64,000 nucleotides of DNA from Rhodoflexus caldus (GCF_021206925.1 NZ_JAJPRF010000015.1:1-64000), one strand, 5' to 3'. Counted from the stretch's first letter, positions 53,993 through 63,722 are shown. Numbers and translations are program-made. The notes: generated by a model from the letters alone, not told the origin.

Positions 53993-54025
53993 ACTTTCAT
54001 CACTTCAATCCATCTAATCTGTATT

Positions 54026-54502
54026 ATGGCTTCTACTCTGAAAAGTCTCAGCACATTTTCCAATAAGAACTTGAGCGGCGTTGCTGACCGCAAGTTTGCC
54101 ATTGTTGTGGCCGAATGGAACAGCGAAGTAACCGAACGGCTCTACAACGGCGCATACAGCACCTTGCTGCATGCGGGTGTACGTGAGGAAAACATCATCC
54201 GCAAAGATGTGCCCGGCAGTTTTGAGTTGAGCCTTGGTGCGCAGTATATGGCACAGTGGAAAGATATTGATGCGGTTATCTGCTTGGGCTGTGTGATTAA
54301 GGGCGAAACGCCGCATTTTGATTTCATCTGTCAGGCCGTAGCCCATGGCATCACCGAAGTAGGGCTGAAATATAACAAGCCTGTTGTTTTTGGTGTTATC
54401 ACCACATTGAACTTGGAGCAGGCGCTCGACCGCGCGGGCGGTAAACATGGCAACAAAGGCGACGAAGCTGCCGCCACAGCCATTAAAATGTTAAACTTCT
54501 AA
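54026..54502 (+). CDS. ribH: 6,7-Dimethyl-8-ribityllumazine synthase
   Basis: The 158-residue enzyme condenses 5-amino-6-ribitylaminouracil with dihydroxybutanone phosphate, the penultimate step in riboflavin synthesis, and normally forms a 60-mer shell. Typical motifs are VVAEWNSEVTERLYNGA (first strand and loop), DVPGSFELSLGAQ, CLGCVIKGETPHFDFICQAV with the catalytic His, and FGVITTLNLEQALDRAGG. The family length is about 155. No other rib gene is near. The next gene starts 27 nt later. Confidence 0.96.
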   Translation: MASTLKSLSTFSNKNLSGVADRKFAIVVAEWNSEVTERLYNGAYSTLLHAGVREENIIRKDVPGSFELSLGAQYMAQWKDIDAVICLGCVIKGETPHFDFICQAVAHGITEVGLKYNKPVVFGVITTLNLEQALDRAGGKHGNKGDEAAATAIKMLNF

Positions 54503-54529
54503 TCTAACCCTTGGGGGTACTCCTGTCGC

Positions 54530-56899
54530 ATGTGGGAAAAAATAGCGGACATTGTCCTGAAATACCGTCTTGTCTTTATTGTATTGCTGCTCACGATAAC
54601 CGCCTTTATGGGCTATCAGGCGCGCAAAGTTGAAATGTCCTACGATTTTGTCAAGGTGGTGCCACAGGATGACCCTGAAATGCTTTTTTTCAAGGATTTT
54701 CTGCAAACTTTCGGCGAAGACGGCAACCTTTTCATTATTGGCCTAAAAGATAGCGCCTTGTATCGCTACGATAACTTTCGCCGCTTTCAGGAACTTGCCA
54801 CTAAAATTCAGGCGCTGGAAGGTATCAATCAGGTGATTTCGTTGCCTACTTTGCAGGATATTCAGAAGAATGAAGCCGCCAAGCGGTTTGAAGTAAAGCC
54901 CATTTTTGACCCTGCCCCGCGCAATCAGGAAGAATTGGACAGCCTTTTGAAGCAGGCGCAACTTATTAAGTTTTACGAAGGGCAAATCTGGAACCACGAC
55001 AACGGCGCTACGATGATAGTAGCCGCATTGAAGCGCGAGATTCTGGGCACATCGGCGCGCGAAAAGTTGGTGCTGGAAATGATTCGCTTGGCAGGGGAGT
55101 TTTCTGCCGAAACAGGTATTCAAACCCATTACAGCGGTATTCCCTACATCCGAACCGTGGTGGCCAAAAGTGTAAAGCAGGAACTGAATATTTTCCTGAT
55201 ACTTTCGCTCATCGTAACATTAGTGGTCATGTACCTGTTTTTCCGTTCGGTTGCACCGGTACTTTTTTCCGTTATACTCATCGGGATTGTCGTTGTGTGG
55301 ACGCTTGGAACGCTGGGAATTTTGGGCTACAAAATTACCATGCTGACAGGGCTGTTGCCCCCTATTTTGGTCGTTATCGGCATACCCAATTGCGTGTATT
55401 TGCTCACCAAGTACCATCAGGAATATATCCACACACACAATCAGCAGTTGGCGCTTAAAAACATCATCAAAAAAATTGGGATTGTAGCACTGATTACCAA
55501 CACTACCACAGCCATTGGCTTTTTGGTACTGCTGACAGTTGATATCTCCATCCTGCGCGAGTTTGGAACGGTAGCCGCCATCAACATCGCCAACACATTT
55601 GTTATCAGCCTGATTTTCATTCCGGCGGTGTTTTCCTATCTGCCGCCGCCTTCGCTGCGTAACACGCGCCATTTGGAGCGCCGCAACATGCAGCGCATTT
55701 TAGACCTGTTTATTCTCATTGCCGATAAGCACCGCGCCAAAGTATATGCTGTTTGCTTGGTGTTGGTGGCGCTCTCCGTGGTTGGTATGCTGCGTATCCG
55801 CGCAGTTTCCTACATGGTGGACGACTTGCCCGAAGACAGCATGGTAATAAAAGACTTGGCATTTTTTGAAGCCAACTTTGCCGGTATTATGCCGCTGGAA
55901 ATTGTGATAGATACGGGTAAGCCCAAAGCCAACCGCGACCTGAAACGCCTGCGCAAAATAGCATTGCTGGAAGATTCGCTGCGTACCTTGCCCTACGTTT
56001 CGCCGCCGCTTTCTATGGTTACTTTCGTAAAAGCTGCCAATCAGGCATTGGGAACGGTCAAAATTGAAGAAACCTATGCACTGCCGACCCAATCGGGCGA
56101 ACTGCTGACCATTGAACGCTACACGCGCGGGCAAAAAGGGCAAGCCGGAGAACTTGCCAGAAGTTTTGCCGATACAACAGGGCAACGCTTGCGCATTTCG
56201 CTCAAAGTGGCCGACATCGGTTCGCTGCGTACCGATTCGCTCATGAAAGCCGCCATTTTGCCGCGAATAGACAGCGTTTTGGCAGGTACGGAAATGAAAG
56301 CCCACGTAACAGGCACGACCCTGCTTTTCCTGAAAGGAAACGATTACTTGATTGCCAACATGCGCCAAAGTCTTTTTATGGCCATCGGGCTTATCGGGGT
56401 TATCATAGGGATGTTGTTTAAAAACATCCGCATCATGCTGATTACGATTGCCAGCAACCTGTTGCCTATTTTGATGACGGCAGGCATGATGGGCTTCCTT
56501 GGTATCGCATTGAAGCCAAGCACCGCATTGATTTTCAGTATTGCCTTTGGCATTGCCGTAGATGATGCCGTACATTACCTTTCCCGCTATCGTCAGGCGC
56601 TTAAACTGACAGGGTTTAACGTGGCCGAAAGTGTTCGCATAGCCATTCAGGAAACAGGTATCAGCATGATGTACACCTCCATTGTACTTTTTGCAGGCTT
56701 CATCATCTTTACATGGTCAGACTTTGGCGCTACGCAGGCACTGGGAGCGCTCACGTCTTCCACCTTGATTGTGGCCATGGTTACCAACCTTGTGCTACTG
56801 CCTTGCCTGCTCCATACATTCAGCAAAGGCAAAGAAGACCAAGCCGACCAAGACGAAGTAGCCGAAGAAATAGACGCATACATAGACGACAAAGGTTAA
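54530..56899 (+). CDS. RND/MMPL-family transporter
   Basis: The 789-residue membrane protein has the duplicated RND layout: one N-terminal helix (LVFIVLLLTITAFMGY), a large periplasmic loop, then helices (LNIFLILSLIVTLVVMYLFFRSV and following); the second half repeats this (SLFMAIGLIGVIIGMLF, IAFGIAVDDAVHYLSRYRQAL). It resembles hydrophobe/amphiphile exporters of the MMPL/HpnN type, with two polar-helix motifs GIPNCVYLLTKYH and AVDDAVHYLSRY. Substrates could be lipids or hopanoids. The acidic C-terminal tail (EDQADQDEVAEEIDAYID) is short. It lies 27 nt after ribH. Confidence 0.9.
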   Translation: MWEKIADIVLKYRLVFIVLLLTITAFMGYQARKVEMSYDFVKVVPQDDPEMLFFKDFLQTFGEDGNLFIIGLKDSALYRYDNFRRFQELATKIQALEGINQVISLPTLQDIQKNEAAKRFEVKPIFDPAPRNQEELDSLLKQAQLIKFYEGQIWNHDNGATMIVAALKREILGTSAREKLVLEMIRLAGEFSAETGIQTHYSGIPYIRTVVAKSVKQELNIFLILSLIVTLVVMYLFFRSVAPVLFSVILIGIVVVWTLGTLGILGYKITMLTGLLPPILVVIGIPNCVYLLTKYHQEYIHTHNQQLALKNIIKKIGIVALITNTTTAIGFLVLLTVDISILREFGTVAAINIANTFVISLIFIPAVFSYLPPPSLRNTRHLERRNMQRILDLFILIADKHRAKVYAVCLVLVALSVVGMLRIRAVSYMVDDLPEDSMVIKDLAFFEANFAGIMPLEIVIDTGKPKANRDLKRLRKIALLEDSLRTLPYVSPPLSMVTFVKAANQALGTVKIEETYALPTQSGELLTIERYTRGQKGQAGELARSFADTTGQRLRISLKVADIGSLRTDSLMKAAILPRIDSVLAGTEMKAHVTGTTLLFLKGNDYLIANMRQSLFMAIGLIGVIIGMLFKNIRIMLITIASNLLPILMTAGMMGFLGIALKPSTALIFSIAFGIAVDDAVHYLSRYRQALKLTGFNVAESVRIAIQETGISMMYTSIVLFAGFIIFTWSDFGATQALGALTSSTLIVAMVTNLVLLPCLLHTFSKGKEDQADQDEVAEEIDAYIDDKG

Positions 56900-56904
56900 T
56901 TCCG

Positions 56905-56912
56905 TAACTTTG
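56905..56912 (+). promoter_or_regulatory. TAACTTTG -7-like box before rocD
   Basis: A match to TAnnTTTG 20 nt before the rocD ATG. No TTG is seen at the expected distance upstream, so only the -7 element is supported. Confidence 0.3.
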
Positions 56913-56932
56913 GAAAAAACAAACTCATTTTT

Positions 56933-58165
56933 ATGCTTGCCACACTTTCCAGTTCAGAGCTGATTGCATTAGAAGACCGTTACGGTGCTCACAACTACCA
57001 TCCGATTCCCGTAGTGCTTGCCCGCGGCGAACGGGTGTACCTGTGGGATGTTGAAGGCCGTCGCTATTTTGATTTTCTTTCTGCGTACAGTGCCGTTAAT
57101 CAAGGGCATTGCCATCCGCGCATCATTCAGGCATTAGTTGAACAAGCGCAAACGCTCACACTCACTTCGCGTGCTTTCTACAACGACAAACTCGGCCCTT
57201 ATGAGCAGTTCATCACCGAATTTTTTGGGTACGACCGCGTGCTGCCAATGAACACAGGCGTGGAAGGCGGAGAAACTGCCATTAAAATTTGCCGCAAGTG
57301 GGGATACGAAGTGAAGGGTATTCCTGCCAATCAGGCAAAAATCATTTTTGCCAAGCGCAACTTCTGGGGGCGAACAATGGCGGCTATTTCCAGCTCCACC
57401 GACCCGAAAAGCTATACCAACTTCGGCCCTTACATGCCCGGCTTTGAAGTAATTCCATACGACGATATCCCTGCACTGGAAGCAGCCTTGGAAGACCCGA
57501 ACGTAGCAGGCGTAATGCTCGAGCCTATTCAGGGCGAAGCAGGCGTAGTTGTGCCGCAAGATGGTTATCTGAAAAAAGTCAGTGAACTGTGCCGCGCCAA
57601 GAACGTACTGTTCATTGCCGATGAAGTACAAACCGGTATTGCCCGCACAGGTAAACTGTTGGCTTGCGACCATGAAAATGTTAAACCCGATATCCTGATT
57701 TTGGGTAAAGCACTTTCGGGGGGCGTGTATCCCGTTTCTGCGGTGCTTACACGCAACGAAATCATGGACTGCATCCGCCCGGGCGAGCACGGCTCTACCT
57801 ATGGCGGCAATCCGCTGGCTTGTGCCGTAGCCACCGTTGCGCTGCAAGTAGTCAGAGACGAAAAACTGGCAGAAAACGCCGAGCGCATGGGTAAAATTTT
57901 CCGCGAGCGCATGAATGCCATGATTCAGCAGACCGACAAAGTATCTTTGGTACGCGGCAAAGGTTTGCTCAATGCCATTGTCATCAACGACTCCCCCGAC
58001 AGCGAAACAGCATGGAATCTTTGTCTGGATATGAAAGAGCGCGGCCTGCTTGCCAAGCCTACGCACGGAAACATTATCCGATTTGCGCCGCCGTTGGTCA
58101 TCACAGAAGACGAACTGCATCAGTGCTGCGATATTATTGAGGCGGCCGTAAAAAATATGGGGTAA
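56933..58165 (+). CDS. rocD: Ornithine aminotransferase
   Basis: The 410-residue PLP enzyme converts ornithine and 2-oxoglutarate to glutamate semialdehyde and glutamate. Motifs are [17 protein letters not shown], the aromatic [32 protein letters not shown] with the PLP-contacting Asp, and the Schiff-base lysine in [15 protein letters not shown]. The order and length fit RocD rather than ArgD ([12 protein letters not shown] and [19 protein letters not shown] are typical). It links arginine and proline metabolism. It is 33 bp after the transporter gene but has its own -7 box. Confidence 0.94.
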   Translation: MLATLSSSELIALEDRYGAHNYHPIPVVLARGERVYLWDVEGRRYFDFLSAYSAVNQGHCHPRIIQALVEQAQTLTLTSRAFYNDKLGPYEQFITEFFGYDRVLPMNTGVEGGETAIKICRKWGYEVKGIPANQAKIIFAKRNFWGRTMAAISSSTDPKSYTNFGPYMPGFEVIPYDDIPALEAALEDPNVAGVMLEPIQGEAGVVVPQDGYLKKVSELCRAKNVLFIADEVQTGIARTGKLLACDHENVKPDILILGKALSGGVYPVSAVLTRNEIMDCIRPGEHGSTYGGNPLACAVATVALQVVRDEKLAENAERMGKIFRERMNAMIQQTDKVSLVRGKGLLNAIVINDSPDSETAWNLCLDMKERGLLAKPTHGNIIRFAPPLVITEDELHQCCDIIEAAVKNMG

Positions 58166-58261
58166 GTAAAAATTTTTCACCGTTTAAGCTATCGGAAGAA
58201 CCAATCTCTGCACACACTGCGAAAAACCACTGCGTTTTTGCGGTAAAAAAGGAAAGATACT

Positions 58262-58708
58262 ATGATTATCTGCACGCCTAAACCTGCACTACGCAATGCC
58301 CTTTTTACGCTTGCCATAGGCGGATTAGGCATATGGCTGTATCTGATTCTTAATTTCAACTTGCAGGCCGGTTTTTGGCTGCAACTTATAGGTATCTGGC
58401 TGGCTTTGTTTCTGTCTATTTTAGTAGCCGTTATTGCCCTGCGCAAAAACTTTGTTTTGCTGGCAGACCGCTCCGGCATAGAAATACAATACAAATTTCC
58501 CCGACGGCACAGCATCAAACTTTTTTGGCATAGCCTGCAAAGCTGGCATGAGGTACGCACCGGGCGGGGCAATGCATACAGGCAGCTGCAACTGATTTTC
58601 AACAGCCAAAAAGTATATCTTGCCAATTTGGAGCACAGCAATTATGACGATTTGCTTACATGGCTGCAAAAAAATGCTGCAAACAAACGCAAGCCGGTGA
58701 AGTTTTAA
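58262..58708 (+). CDS. Small two-helix membrane protein
   Basis: The 148-residue protein has two hydrophobic helices (about 14-32 and 38-60, including AGFWLQLIGIWLALFLSILVAVIAL), followed by a soluble domain of about 85 residues with repeated beta strands (FVLLADRSGIEIQYKFP and LQLIFNSQKVYLANLEHSNYDDLLTWLQ). The shape is like bacterial PH-domain membrane proteins, but the match is weak. Conserved Trp and Leu at the end close a small fold. It follows rocD by 96 bp. Function not recognised. Confidence 0.6.
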   Translation: MIICTPKPALRNALFTLAIGGLGIWLYLILNFNLQAGFWLQLIGIWLALFLSILVAVIALRKNFVLLADRSGIEIQYKFPRRHSIKLFWHSLQSWHEVRTGRGNAYRQLQLIFNSQKVYLANLEHSNYDDLLTWLQKNAANKRKPVKF

Positions 58709-58781
58709 GAGAAATCACACTAAATTCGCTACCAGCGATTTTTATTGATTAATTGAACGTTCCACATAACCACAACGCATA

Positions 58782-60059
58782 ATGTCAAAGTTTGCTGAAC
58801 TTCACTATGAAGGCAAGGTGTATCAACTGCCCGTAGTAGAAGGAACTGAAAAAGAACTTGCATTAGACATCAGCAAGTTGCGCGATGAATCGGGTTTCAT
58901 CACGCTGGATATCGGATACAAAAACACAGGCGCAACCAAAAGTGCCGTAACTTTTTTGGATGGTGAACAAGGTATTCTGCGTTACCGAGGCTATCCTATC
59001 GAACAACTGGCAGAACATGCTTCTTTCTTGGAAGTTGCCTACCTGCTTATCTATGGAGAATTGCCCACACAGGCACAGCTTGCCACATTTGAGCGTGAAA
59101 TCACGATACACACATTGGTGCATGAAGACATCCGCAAAATCTATGATGGCTTCCCTGCTTCTGCACACCCGATGGCAGTGCTGGCTTCGCTGACCTGCGC
59201 GTTGAGCACCTTCTATCCTGAAAGCCGCACAACAGAAGGAACTAACCTGAACATCATTCGCCTGCTTGCCAAAATGCCTACACTGGCCGCTTGGAGCTAC
59301 AAGAATGAGATGGGGCATCCGCTTAACTATCCGAACAATGCGCTGGACTATTGCTCCAATTTCCTGCACATGATGTTCGCCTATCCTACCGAAACCTACA
59401 CCGCCGACCCTGTGGTAGTAGATGCACTCAATAAACTCCTCATTTTGCACGCCGACCACGAACAAAACTGCTCAGCTTCTACCGTTCGCATGGTAGGCTC
59501 TTCCCAAGTGGGCTTGTTTGCTTCTGTGGCTGCCGGTATCAACGCACTTTGGGGGCCGCTTCACGGCGGTGCCAACCAAGAAGTAATTGAAATGTTGGAG
59601 CGCATCAAAGCCGATGGCGGCAATGTGAAGAAATACGTGGACATGGCGAAAGACAAAAACAGCAACTTCCGCCTGATGGGCTTCGGCCACCGCGTTTACA
59701 AAAACTTTGACCCGCGTGCGCGAATCATCAAAGCCGCCTGCGATAATGTATTGAATAAATTGGGCATCAATGACCCGACGCTGGAAATTGCTAAGGAACT
59801 TGAAGAACATGCGCTGAAAGACGATTACTTTGTAAGCCGCAAACTCTATCCTAATGTGGACTTCTACTCAGGCATCATCTACCGAGCCATCGGTATTCCG
59901 ACCGAAATGTTTACGGTGATGTTTGCTTTAGGTCGTCTGCCCGGATGGATTGCGCAATGGAAAGAAATGACAGCAAACAAAGAACCTATCGGTCGTCCGC
60001 GTCAAATCTACATCGGTGCTCCCGAGCGCAATTATGTACCTGTAAGTGAGCGCAAATAG
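58782..60059 (+). CDS. gltA: Citrate synthase
   Basis: The 425-residue enzyme condenses oxaloacetate and acetyl-CoA in the TCA cycle. The type II bacterial form shows GYKNTGATKSAVTFLDGEQGILRYRGYPIEQL, the His in PLHGGANQEVIEML, GFGHRVYKNFDPRA with the second active-site His, and VDFYSGIIYRAIGIPTEMFTVMFALGRLPGW with the catalytic Asp region. The length matches hexameric, NADH-regulated enzymes. A perfect intrinsic terminator follows. Confidence 0.97.
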   Translation: MSKFAELHYEGKVYQLPVVEGTEKELALDISKLRDESGFITLDIGYKNTGATKSAVTFLDGEQGILRYRGYPIEQLAEHASFLEVAYLLIYGELPTQAQLATFEREITIHTLVHEDIRKIYDGFPASAHPMAVLASLTCALSTFYPESRTTEGTNLNIIRLLAKMPTLAAWSYKNEMGHPLNYPNNALDYCSNFLHMMFAYPTETYTADPVVVDALNKLLILHADHEQNCSASTVRMVGSSQVGLFASVAAGINALWGPLHGGANQEVIEMLERIKADGGNVKKYVDMAKDKNSNFRLMGFGHRVYKNFDPRARIIKAACDNVLNKLGINDPTLEIAKELEEHALKDDYFVSRKLYPNVDFYSGIIYRAIGIPTEMFTVMFALGRLPGWIAQWKEMTANKEPIGRPRQIYIGAPERNYVPVSERK

Positions 60060-60080
60060 TTGAATTTCTTTCAGATACGT

Positions 60081-60111
60081 AAAACGGGCAGATGCAGTCA
60101 CTGCCCGTTTT
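60081..60111 (+). terminator. Intrinsic terminator after gltA
   Basis: A perfect 11-bp stem, AAAACGGGCAG (60081-60091) and CTGCCCGTTTT (60101-60111), with a 9-nt loop and a T-run at the end, 22 bp after the gltA stop. Confidence 0.9.
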
Positions 60112-60181
60112 TTATTTGCAATAGGGCGATTGCTTGCAATTGGTTGGAATTTGCGCATCTTTGCCCGAGTTTTTCATCTGC

Positions 60182-60607
60182 ATGAATATAGTGCCACATC
60201 CGAAGGAGAAAGTAACCTATTACAATCTATCCGATTTTTTTCTGGAATACCGTCCCGAGATACCGGGGCTTTATTTTAAACTCACCGGCTTTGTTTCACA
60301 CAAGCGATTCGTGGAGATTTATGACCAGTATTTGGCTGTCATTAAAAAGCATGTGCGCGTGAAAATTATTACAGATACCGGCCAAGCAAAAGTATTAACT
60401 CCCGAAAGTCAGGCTTACAATAATGAAAAAATGCCTGAATTTTTAGCCCATGTTCCGGTAAATGCGGTTATTCTGCCAAAGGATACTTTCGTAGAGTTTA
60501 TGCTGAACCGTATGAAGCATAAAGCTGAGAATATTTCAAACGGAGACTTTCAACTAAAAATGTTTGATACCTACGAAAGCGCGCTGGATTGGATACGCAC
60601 CAAATAG
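60182..60607 (+). CDS. STAS/SpoIIAA-like protein
   Basis: The 141-residue soluble protein (ATG 60182) follows the STAS-like pattern: IPGLYFKLTGFVSHKRFVEIYDQYLAVIKKH, then VRVKIITDTGQAKVLTPESQ, a helix, VNAVILPKDTFVEFMLNRM, and a final KMFDTYESALDWIRTK. SpoIIAA-like proteins often lack the phosphorylated serine and bind lipids or partners. The role here is unknown. An extension to 60134 is in frame but replaces a clean ATG. Preceding DNA has the gltA terminator, so it has its own promoter. Confidence 0.6.
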   Translation: MNIVPHPKEKVTYYNLSDFFLEYRPEIPGLYFKLTGFVSHKRFVEIYDQYLAVIKKHVRVKIITDTGQAKVLTPESQAYNNEKMPEFLAHVPVNAVILPKDTFVEFMLNRMKHKAENISNGDFQLKMFDTYESALDWIRTK

Positions 60608-60867
60608 GTACAAATGAAATCCATTGCGTAAGCACACAACTTTTGGCAGAAACTCGGATGAATGCCCGTAAAGCATAATCGGTTGTGATGAAAATTTGTA
60701 TCAAGTATTGAAAATCAACGGTATAAGCCTAATAAGTCTTCAAAGCCTGTCAGGTTTATTTGTAAATGCGCCAAACCCGCTTACCGAGCCAAGCAAAACT
60801 TTCTGTCGGTATTCGTAGTTGTTTCCATAGATGAACTTAAACGAGGTAATTTCCCTACCTTTGTAAT

Positions 60868-62661
60868 GTGAAAGAACTGGCCTACCTGAATCGCTATTTA
60901 TATAAATACCGCTCCTATCTCATATGGGGAGCGGTATTTGTTGTTATTTCCAACGTCTTTGCTATCATTCCTGCACAGGTGGTTCGCTACGCTTTTGACC
61001 TTGTGAGCGATAACATCAACGTGTACCTTGCACTGAAACAATCGGCAACAGCACAGGAAAAGCTCTATGATGCTTTTGCAGAAGCTGTTTTGCTGTACGG
61101 GGTGGTGATTGTCAGCATGGCATTGCTGCGGGGTTGGTTTCTTTACCTGACCCGCCAAACCATTATCGTAATGTCGCGCCTGATAGAATACGACCTGAAA
61201 AATGACATTTACGAACACTACCAAACCCTTCCCCTGAGCTTTTACAGGCGCAACAATACAGGCGACCTCATGGCGCGCATATCGGAAGACGTAGGTCATG
61301 TGCGCATGTACATAGGCCCTGCCATTATGTACGGGTTGAACATGATTATTACCTTCATCCTCATCATCGGCTACATGCTGACCATTAACGTCAATCTGAC
61401 GATTTGGTCGCTGTTGCCACTGCCTGTTTTGTCGGTCAGCATTTACTATGTCAATAACCTGATTAACAGACATTCAGAGGCAATTCAGCGCGGCCTTTCC
61501 GATATGAGTACCTTTGTGCAGGAAGCATTTTCAGGCATCCGTGTCATCAAATCATTCGTTCGGGAAAAAGATGCCGCCAAACAGTTTCTCGCCAAAAGCA
61601 ACGAATACAAAACCCGCTCCCTCCGTTTGGCAATGGTCAATGCCCTGTTTCATCCGTTAATTATGGCGTTGATAGGTTTAAGCACCATCCTGACCATTTA
61701 CATAGGCGGCATGGAAGTGATGAGCGGCACAATTACTACGGGCAACATCGCCGAGTTTGTCATTTACATCAACCTGCTTACTTGGCCTGTAACATCGTTG
61801 GGATGGATTACCAGCATTGTACAGCGTGCAGCAGCTTCGCAAAAGCGCATCAATGAGTTTCTGGATACAAAAACCGATATTGTTTCCACACAAAATTTGG
61901 AAAAAGAAATAGCGGGCAGCATCTCATTTCGTCAGGTAAGCCTGCGCTACCCCGATTCGGGCATAGAGGCCTTGCATCAAATCAGTTTTGACATCAAACC
62001 CGGGGAATCATTGGCTATTTTGGGGGCGACCGGTTCCGGCAAGAGTACCATTGCCAACCTAATTTGCCGCCTGTATGACCCTACGGAAGGGGAAATATTA
62101 GTTGATGGTGTGCCTGTCCCTGCCTACAACATCTCTTGTTATCGCAGGCAAATTGGCTACGTACCGCAAGATGTATTCCTGTTTTCCGATACCATTGCCA
62201 ATAATATCGGCTTTGGTTTGGCAGAGTTAGACGAGCAGACCATGATACAAGCCGCCAAAGATGCGGACGTGTACCAAAACATTATAGATTTTCCGCAGGG
62301 GTTTGCCACCGAGCTCGGCGAACGCGGCATCACACTTTCCGGCGGACAAAAACAGCGAGTATCTATTGCCCGCGCCATTGTACGCAACCCACGCATCCTT
62401 ATTTTGGACGATGCCCTTTCTGCCGTGGACACCAAAACAGAAAATGCCATTCTGAACAATTTGCAGCGCATTATGGAGGGCAGAACAACCGTTATTATTT
62501 CCCACCGCGTGTCGTCGGCCAAACTTGCCGACCATATCATCATACTCGAGAATGGTCGCATTGCCGAAAGCGGTACACATGAAACACTCCTGCTGCAAGG
62601 AGGACTCTACAAAGAGATGTATGAAAAGCAAATGAAAGCCGAAGAAGAGGTAACCGAATAA
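60868..62661 (+). CDS. ABC transporter, fused membrane and ATP-binding domains
   Basis: The 597-residue half-transporter has a six-helix exporter domain (about 18-320) and an ATPase domain with Walker A (GATGSGKST), the signature LSGGQKQRVSIARA, Walker B (ILILDDALSAVD) and the H-loop (IISHRVSS). The order is as in MsbA/MdlB-type exporters, which work as dimers at the inner membrane. It appears to start with GTG at 60868; a TACCTTTG box at 60856-60863 lies just 5 nt upstream, so its mRNA would be leaderless or nearly so. Substrate unknown. Confidence 0.93.
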   Translation: MKELAYLNRYLYKYRSYLIWGAVFVVISNVFAIIPAQVVRYAFDLVSDNINVYLALKQSATAQEKLYDAFAEAVLLYGVVIVSMALLRGWFLYLTRQTIIVMSRLIEYDLKNDIYEHYQTLPLSFYRRNNTGDLMARISEDVGHVRMYIGPAIMYGLNMIITFILIIGYMLTINVNLTIWSLLPLPVLSVSIYYVNNLINRHSEAIQRGLSDMSTFVQEAFSGIRVIKSFVREKDAAKQFLAKSNEYKTRSLRLAMVNALFHPLIMALIGLSTILTIYIGGMEVMSGTITTGNIAEFVIYINLLTWPVTSLGWITSIVQRAAASQKRINEFLDTKTDIVSTQNLEKEIAGSISFRQVSLRYPDSGIEALHQISFDIKPGESLAILGATGSGKSTIANLICRLYDPTEGEILVDGVPVPAYNISCYRRQIGYVPQDVFLFSDTIANNIGFGLAELDEQTMIQAAKDADVYQNIIDFPQGFATELGERGITLSGGQKQRVSIARAIVRNPRILILDDALSAVDTKTENAILNNLQRIMEGRTTVIISHRVSSAKLADHIIILENGRIAESGTHETLLLQGGLYKEMYEKQMKAEEEVTE

Positions 62662-62697
62662 ATTTTTTTGTATTTTTCGCCAATTTTTTCGGATACC

Positions 62698-63255
62698 ATG
62701 GGAACATTCAACCAACTGCTAAGGCTTGCGCAGGAGAATCGGGAAGTGGCCTTGTTTATGGCATTTTCCGTATTTCTCATTCTATTGATGATTTACTTGC
62801 TGATACGCAGCATTTTTTCGCCGCGCCGCACGGTACAACCACCGCCCGCGCCGCCAACCTACGTTCCCGTGGCTGAGGCTGCTGACCGCCTACACAAAAT
62901 GTCGGAAGAATTGCCGACCGTTTTGCGGCAACTGCATCAGTCAATAGAAGAAAAAGACCACGCTATTACCGAAAAGCGGCAATACATTGAGTCATTGGAC
63001 GCACAAATTAAGCAGTTGCAGGAACAAATTAGTGCAACAGGAAATGCTCCCGTTCTTTCAGCAAGTGAAAAATCTGCTTATGAGCAGAAAATCACCACTT
63101 TGCAGCAAACGATGAAACAAAAAGCCCGCAGCAACTGGTGGTGGGGCTTTGGGTGGGGCATAACCCTTACCTTACTGGTTGTCGCAGGTATTTACATCCG
63201 CATCGTACATCCCGAATGGATAGAAGCCTTGCTAAATCGCAATTTTTCACAATAA
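62698..63255 (+). CDS. Membrane protein with central coiled coil
   Basis: The 185-residue protein (ATG 62698) has one helix near the N terminus (VALFMAFSVFLILLMIYLLI), a proline-rich stretch (PPPAPPTYVPV), a long heptad-like coiled-coil segment (about 70-145) and a second helix near the C terminus (WWWGFGWGITLTLLVVAGIYI). It is 36 bp after the ABC exporter gene, so the two may be cotranscribed. I do not recognise the family; the coiled coil suggests a tethering or oligomerising role. A start at 62668 is in frame and less likely. Confidence 0.6.
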   Translation: MGTFNQLLRLAQENREVALFMAFSVFLILLMIYLLIRSIFSPRRTVQPPPAPPTYVPVAEAADRLHKMSEELPTVLRQLHQSIEEKDHAITEKRQYIESLDAQIKQLQEQISATGNAPVLSASEKSAYEQKITTLQQTMKQKARSNWWWGFGWGITLTLLVVAGIYIRIVHPEWIEALLNRNFSQ

Positions 63256-63269
63256 AAATTGTGCAACCG

Positions 63270-63300
63270 TTTGTATATCACAACAAAGCTATTAATTTTG
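63270..63300 (+). promoter_or_regulatory. Consensus Bacteroidota promoter for tRNA-Trp/secE/nusG
   Basis: TTTG (63270-63273), a 19-nt spacer and TAATTTTG (63293-63300) match the TTTG-N19-TAnnTTTG consensus exactly. The start point would be near 63306, 12 nt before tRNA-Trp, and the transcript would run into secE and nusG. Confidence 0.75.
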
Positions 63301-63317
63301 CACTCCAAAAAAGTGAA

Positions 63318-63390
63318 ACGGGTGTAGCTCAACTGGTAGAGTGGCGGTCTCCAAAACCGTAGGTTGCGGGTTCGATCCCTGCCACCCGTG
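63318..63390 (+). tRNA. tRNA-Trp (anticodon CCA)
   Basis: The 73-nt sequence folds as a cloverleaf: acceptor ACGGGTG with CACCCGT, D stem GCTC with GAGT, anticodon arm GCGGT CTCCAAA ACCGT, T arm GCGGG TTCGATC CCTGC, discriminator G. The anticodon CCA reads UGG. The CCA end is not encoded. It sits just before secE, as is common in Bacteroidota. Confidence 0.96.
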
Positions 63391-63420
63391 CAATGTCTCA
63401 ATAAATAGACAGACTGACCA

Positions 63421-63618
63421 ATGAAAAAAGTCATTGAATTCTTGCAGGAGTCAAAAACTGAAATGACCGAGCATGTAACATGGACGAAGTACAGCGAGTT
63501 GCAAAACAACTCAATTCTTGTGCTCATCGCCTCCCTGATATTTGCTTTGGTTATCGGTTTGGTAGATTTCCTGTTTGACAAAGGCTTGGATTGGTTCTAT
63601 AAATCTTTCCAAGGTTAA
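63421..63618 (+). CDS. secE: Preprotein translocase subunit SecE
   Basis: The 65-residue single-helix subunit of the Sec translocon clamps SecY. It has the short amphipathic N-terminal helix with conserved TEMTEHVTWTKYSELQNNS and one membrane helix (ILVLIASLIFALVIGLVDFLF). The length is typical of the short form. It follows tRNA-Trp by 30 nt and precedes nusG by 104 nt in the same transcript. Confidence 0.95.
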   Translation: MKKVIEFLQESKTEMTEHVTWTKYSELQNNSILVLIASLIFALVIGLVDFLFDKGLDWFYKSFQG

Positions 63619-63638
63619 TGCACGTTTGCCTTGTGTGA

Positions 63639-63681
63639 TATTCCGAGTCTTGCTTCTCCCAGGACTTGCTTCCACGGAATA
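63639..63681 (+). promoter_or_regulatory. Imperfect hairpin in the secE-nusG spacer
   Basis: TATTCCG (63639-63645) pairs with CGGAATA (63675-63681) around an inner AGTC/GACT stem; the enclosed segment has two CTTGCTTC direct repeats. It may be a processing or regulatory site in the mRNA. It is not followed by a T-run, so it is unlikely to be a terminator. Confidence 0.35.
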
Positions 63682-63722
63682 AGCGTACAAGCAAATAAGC
63701 AAATGAAAAATTTTCGATTCGT

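Noticed and set aside
55700-56575. Open frame opposite the RND transporter (291 codons)
   Set aside because: Antisense shadow rich in His and Gln, lacking membrane helices or motifs.
60730-60765. Half copy of the CCTGTCAGG hairpin before the ABC exporter
   Set aside because: CCTGTCAGG is present but the left arm is not, so no hairpin is supported.
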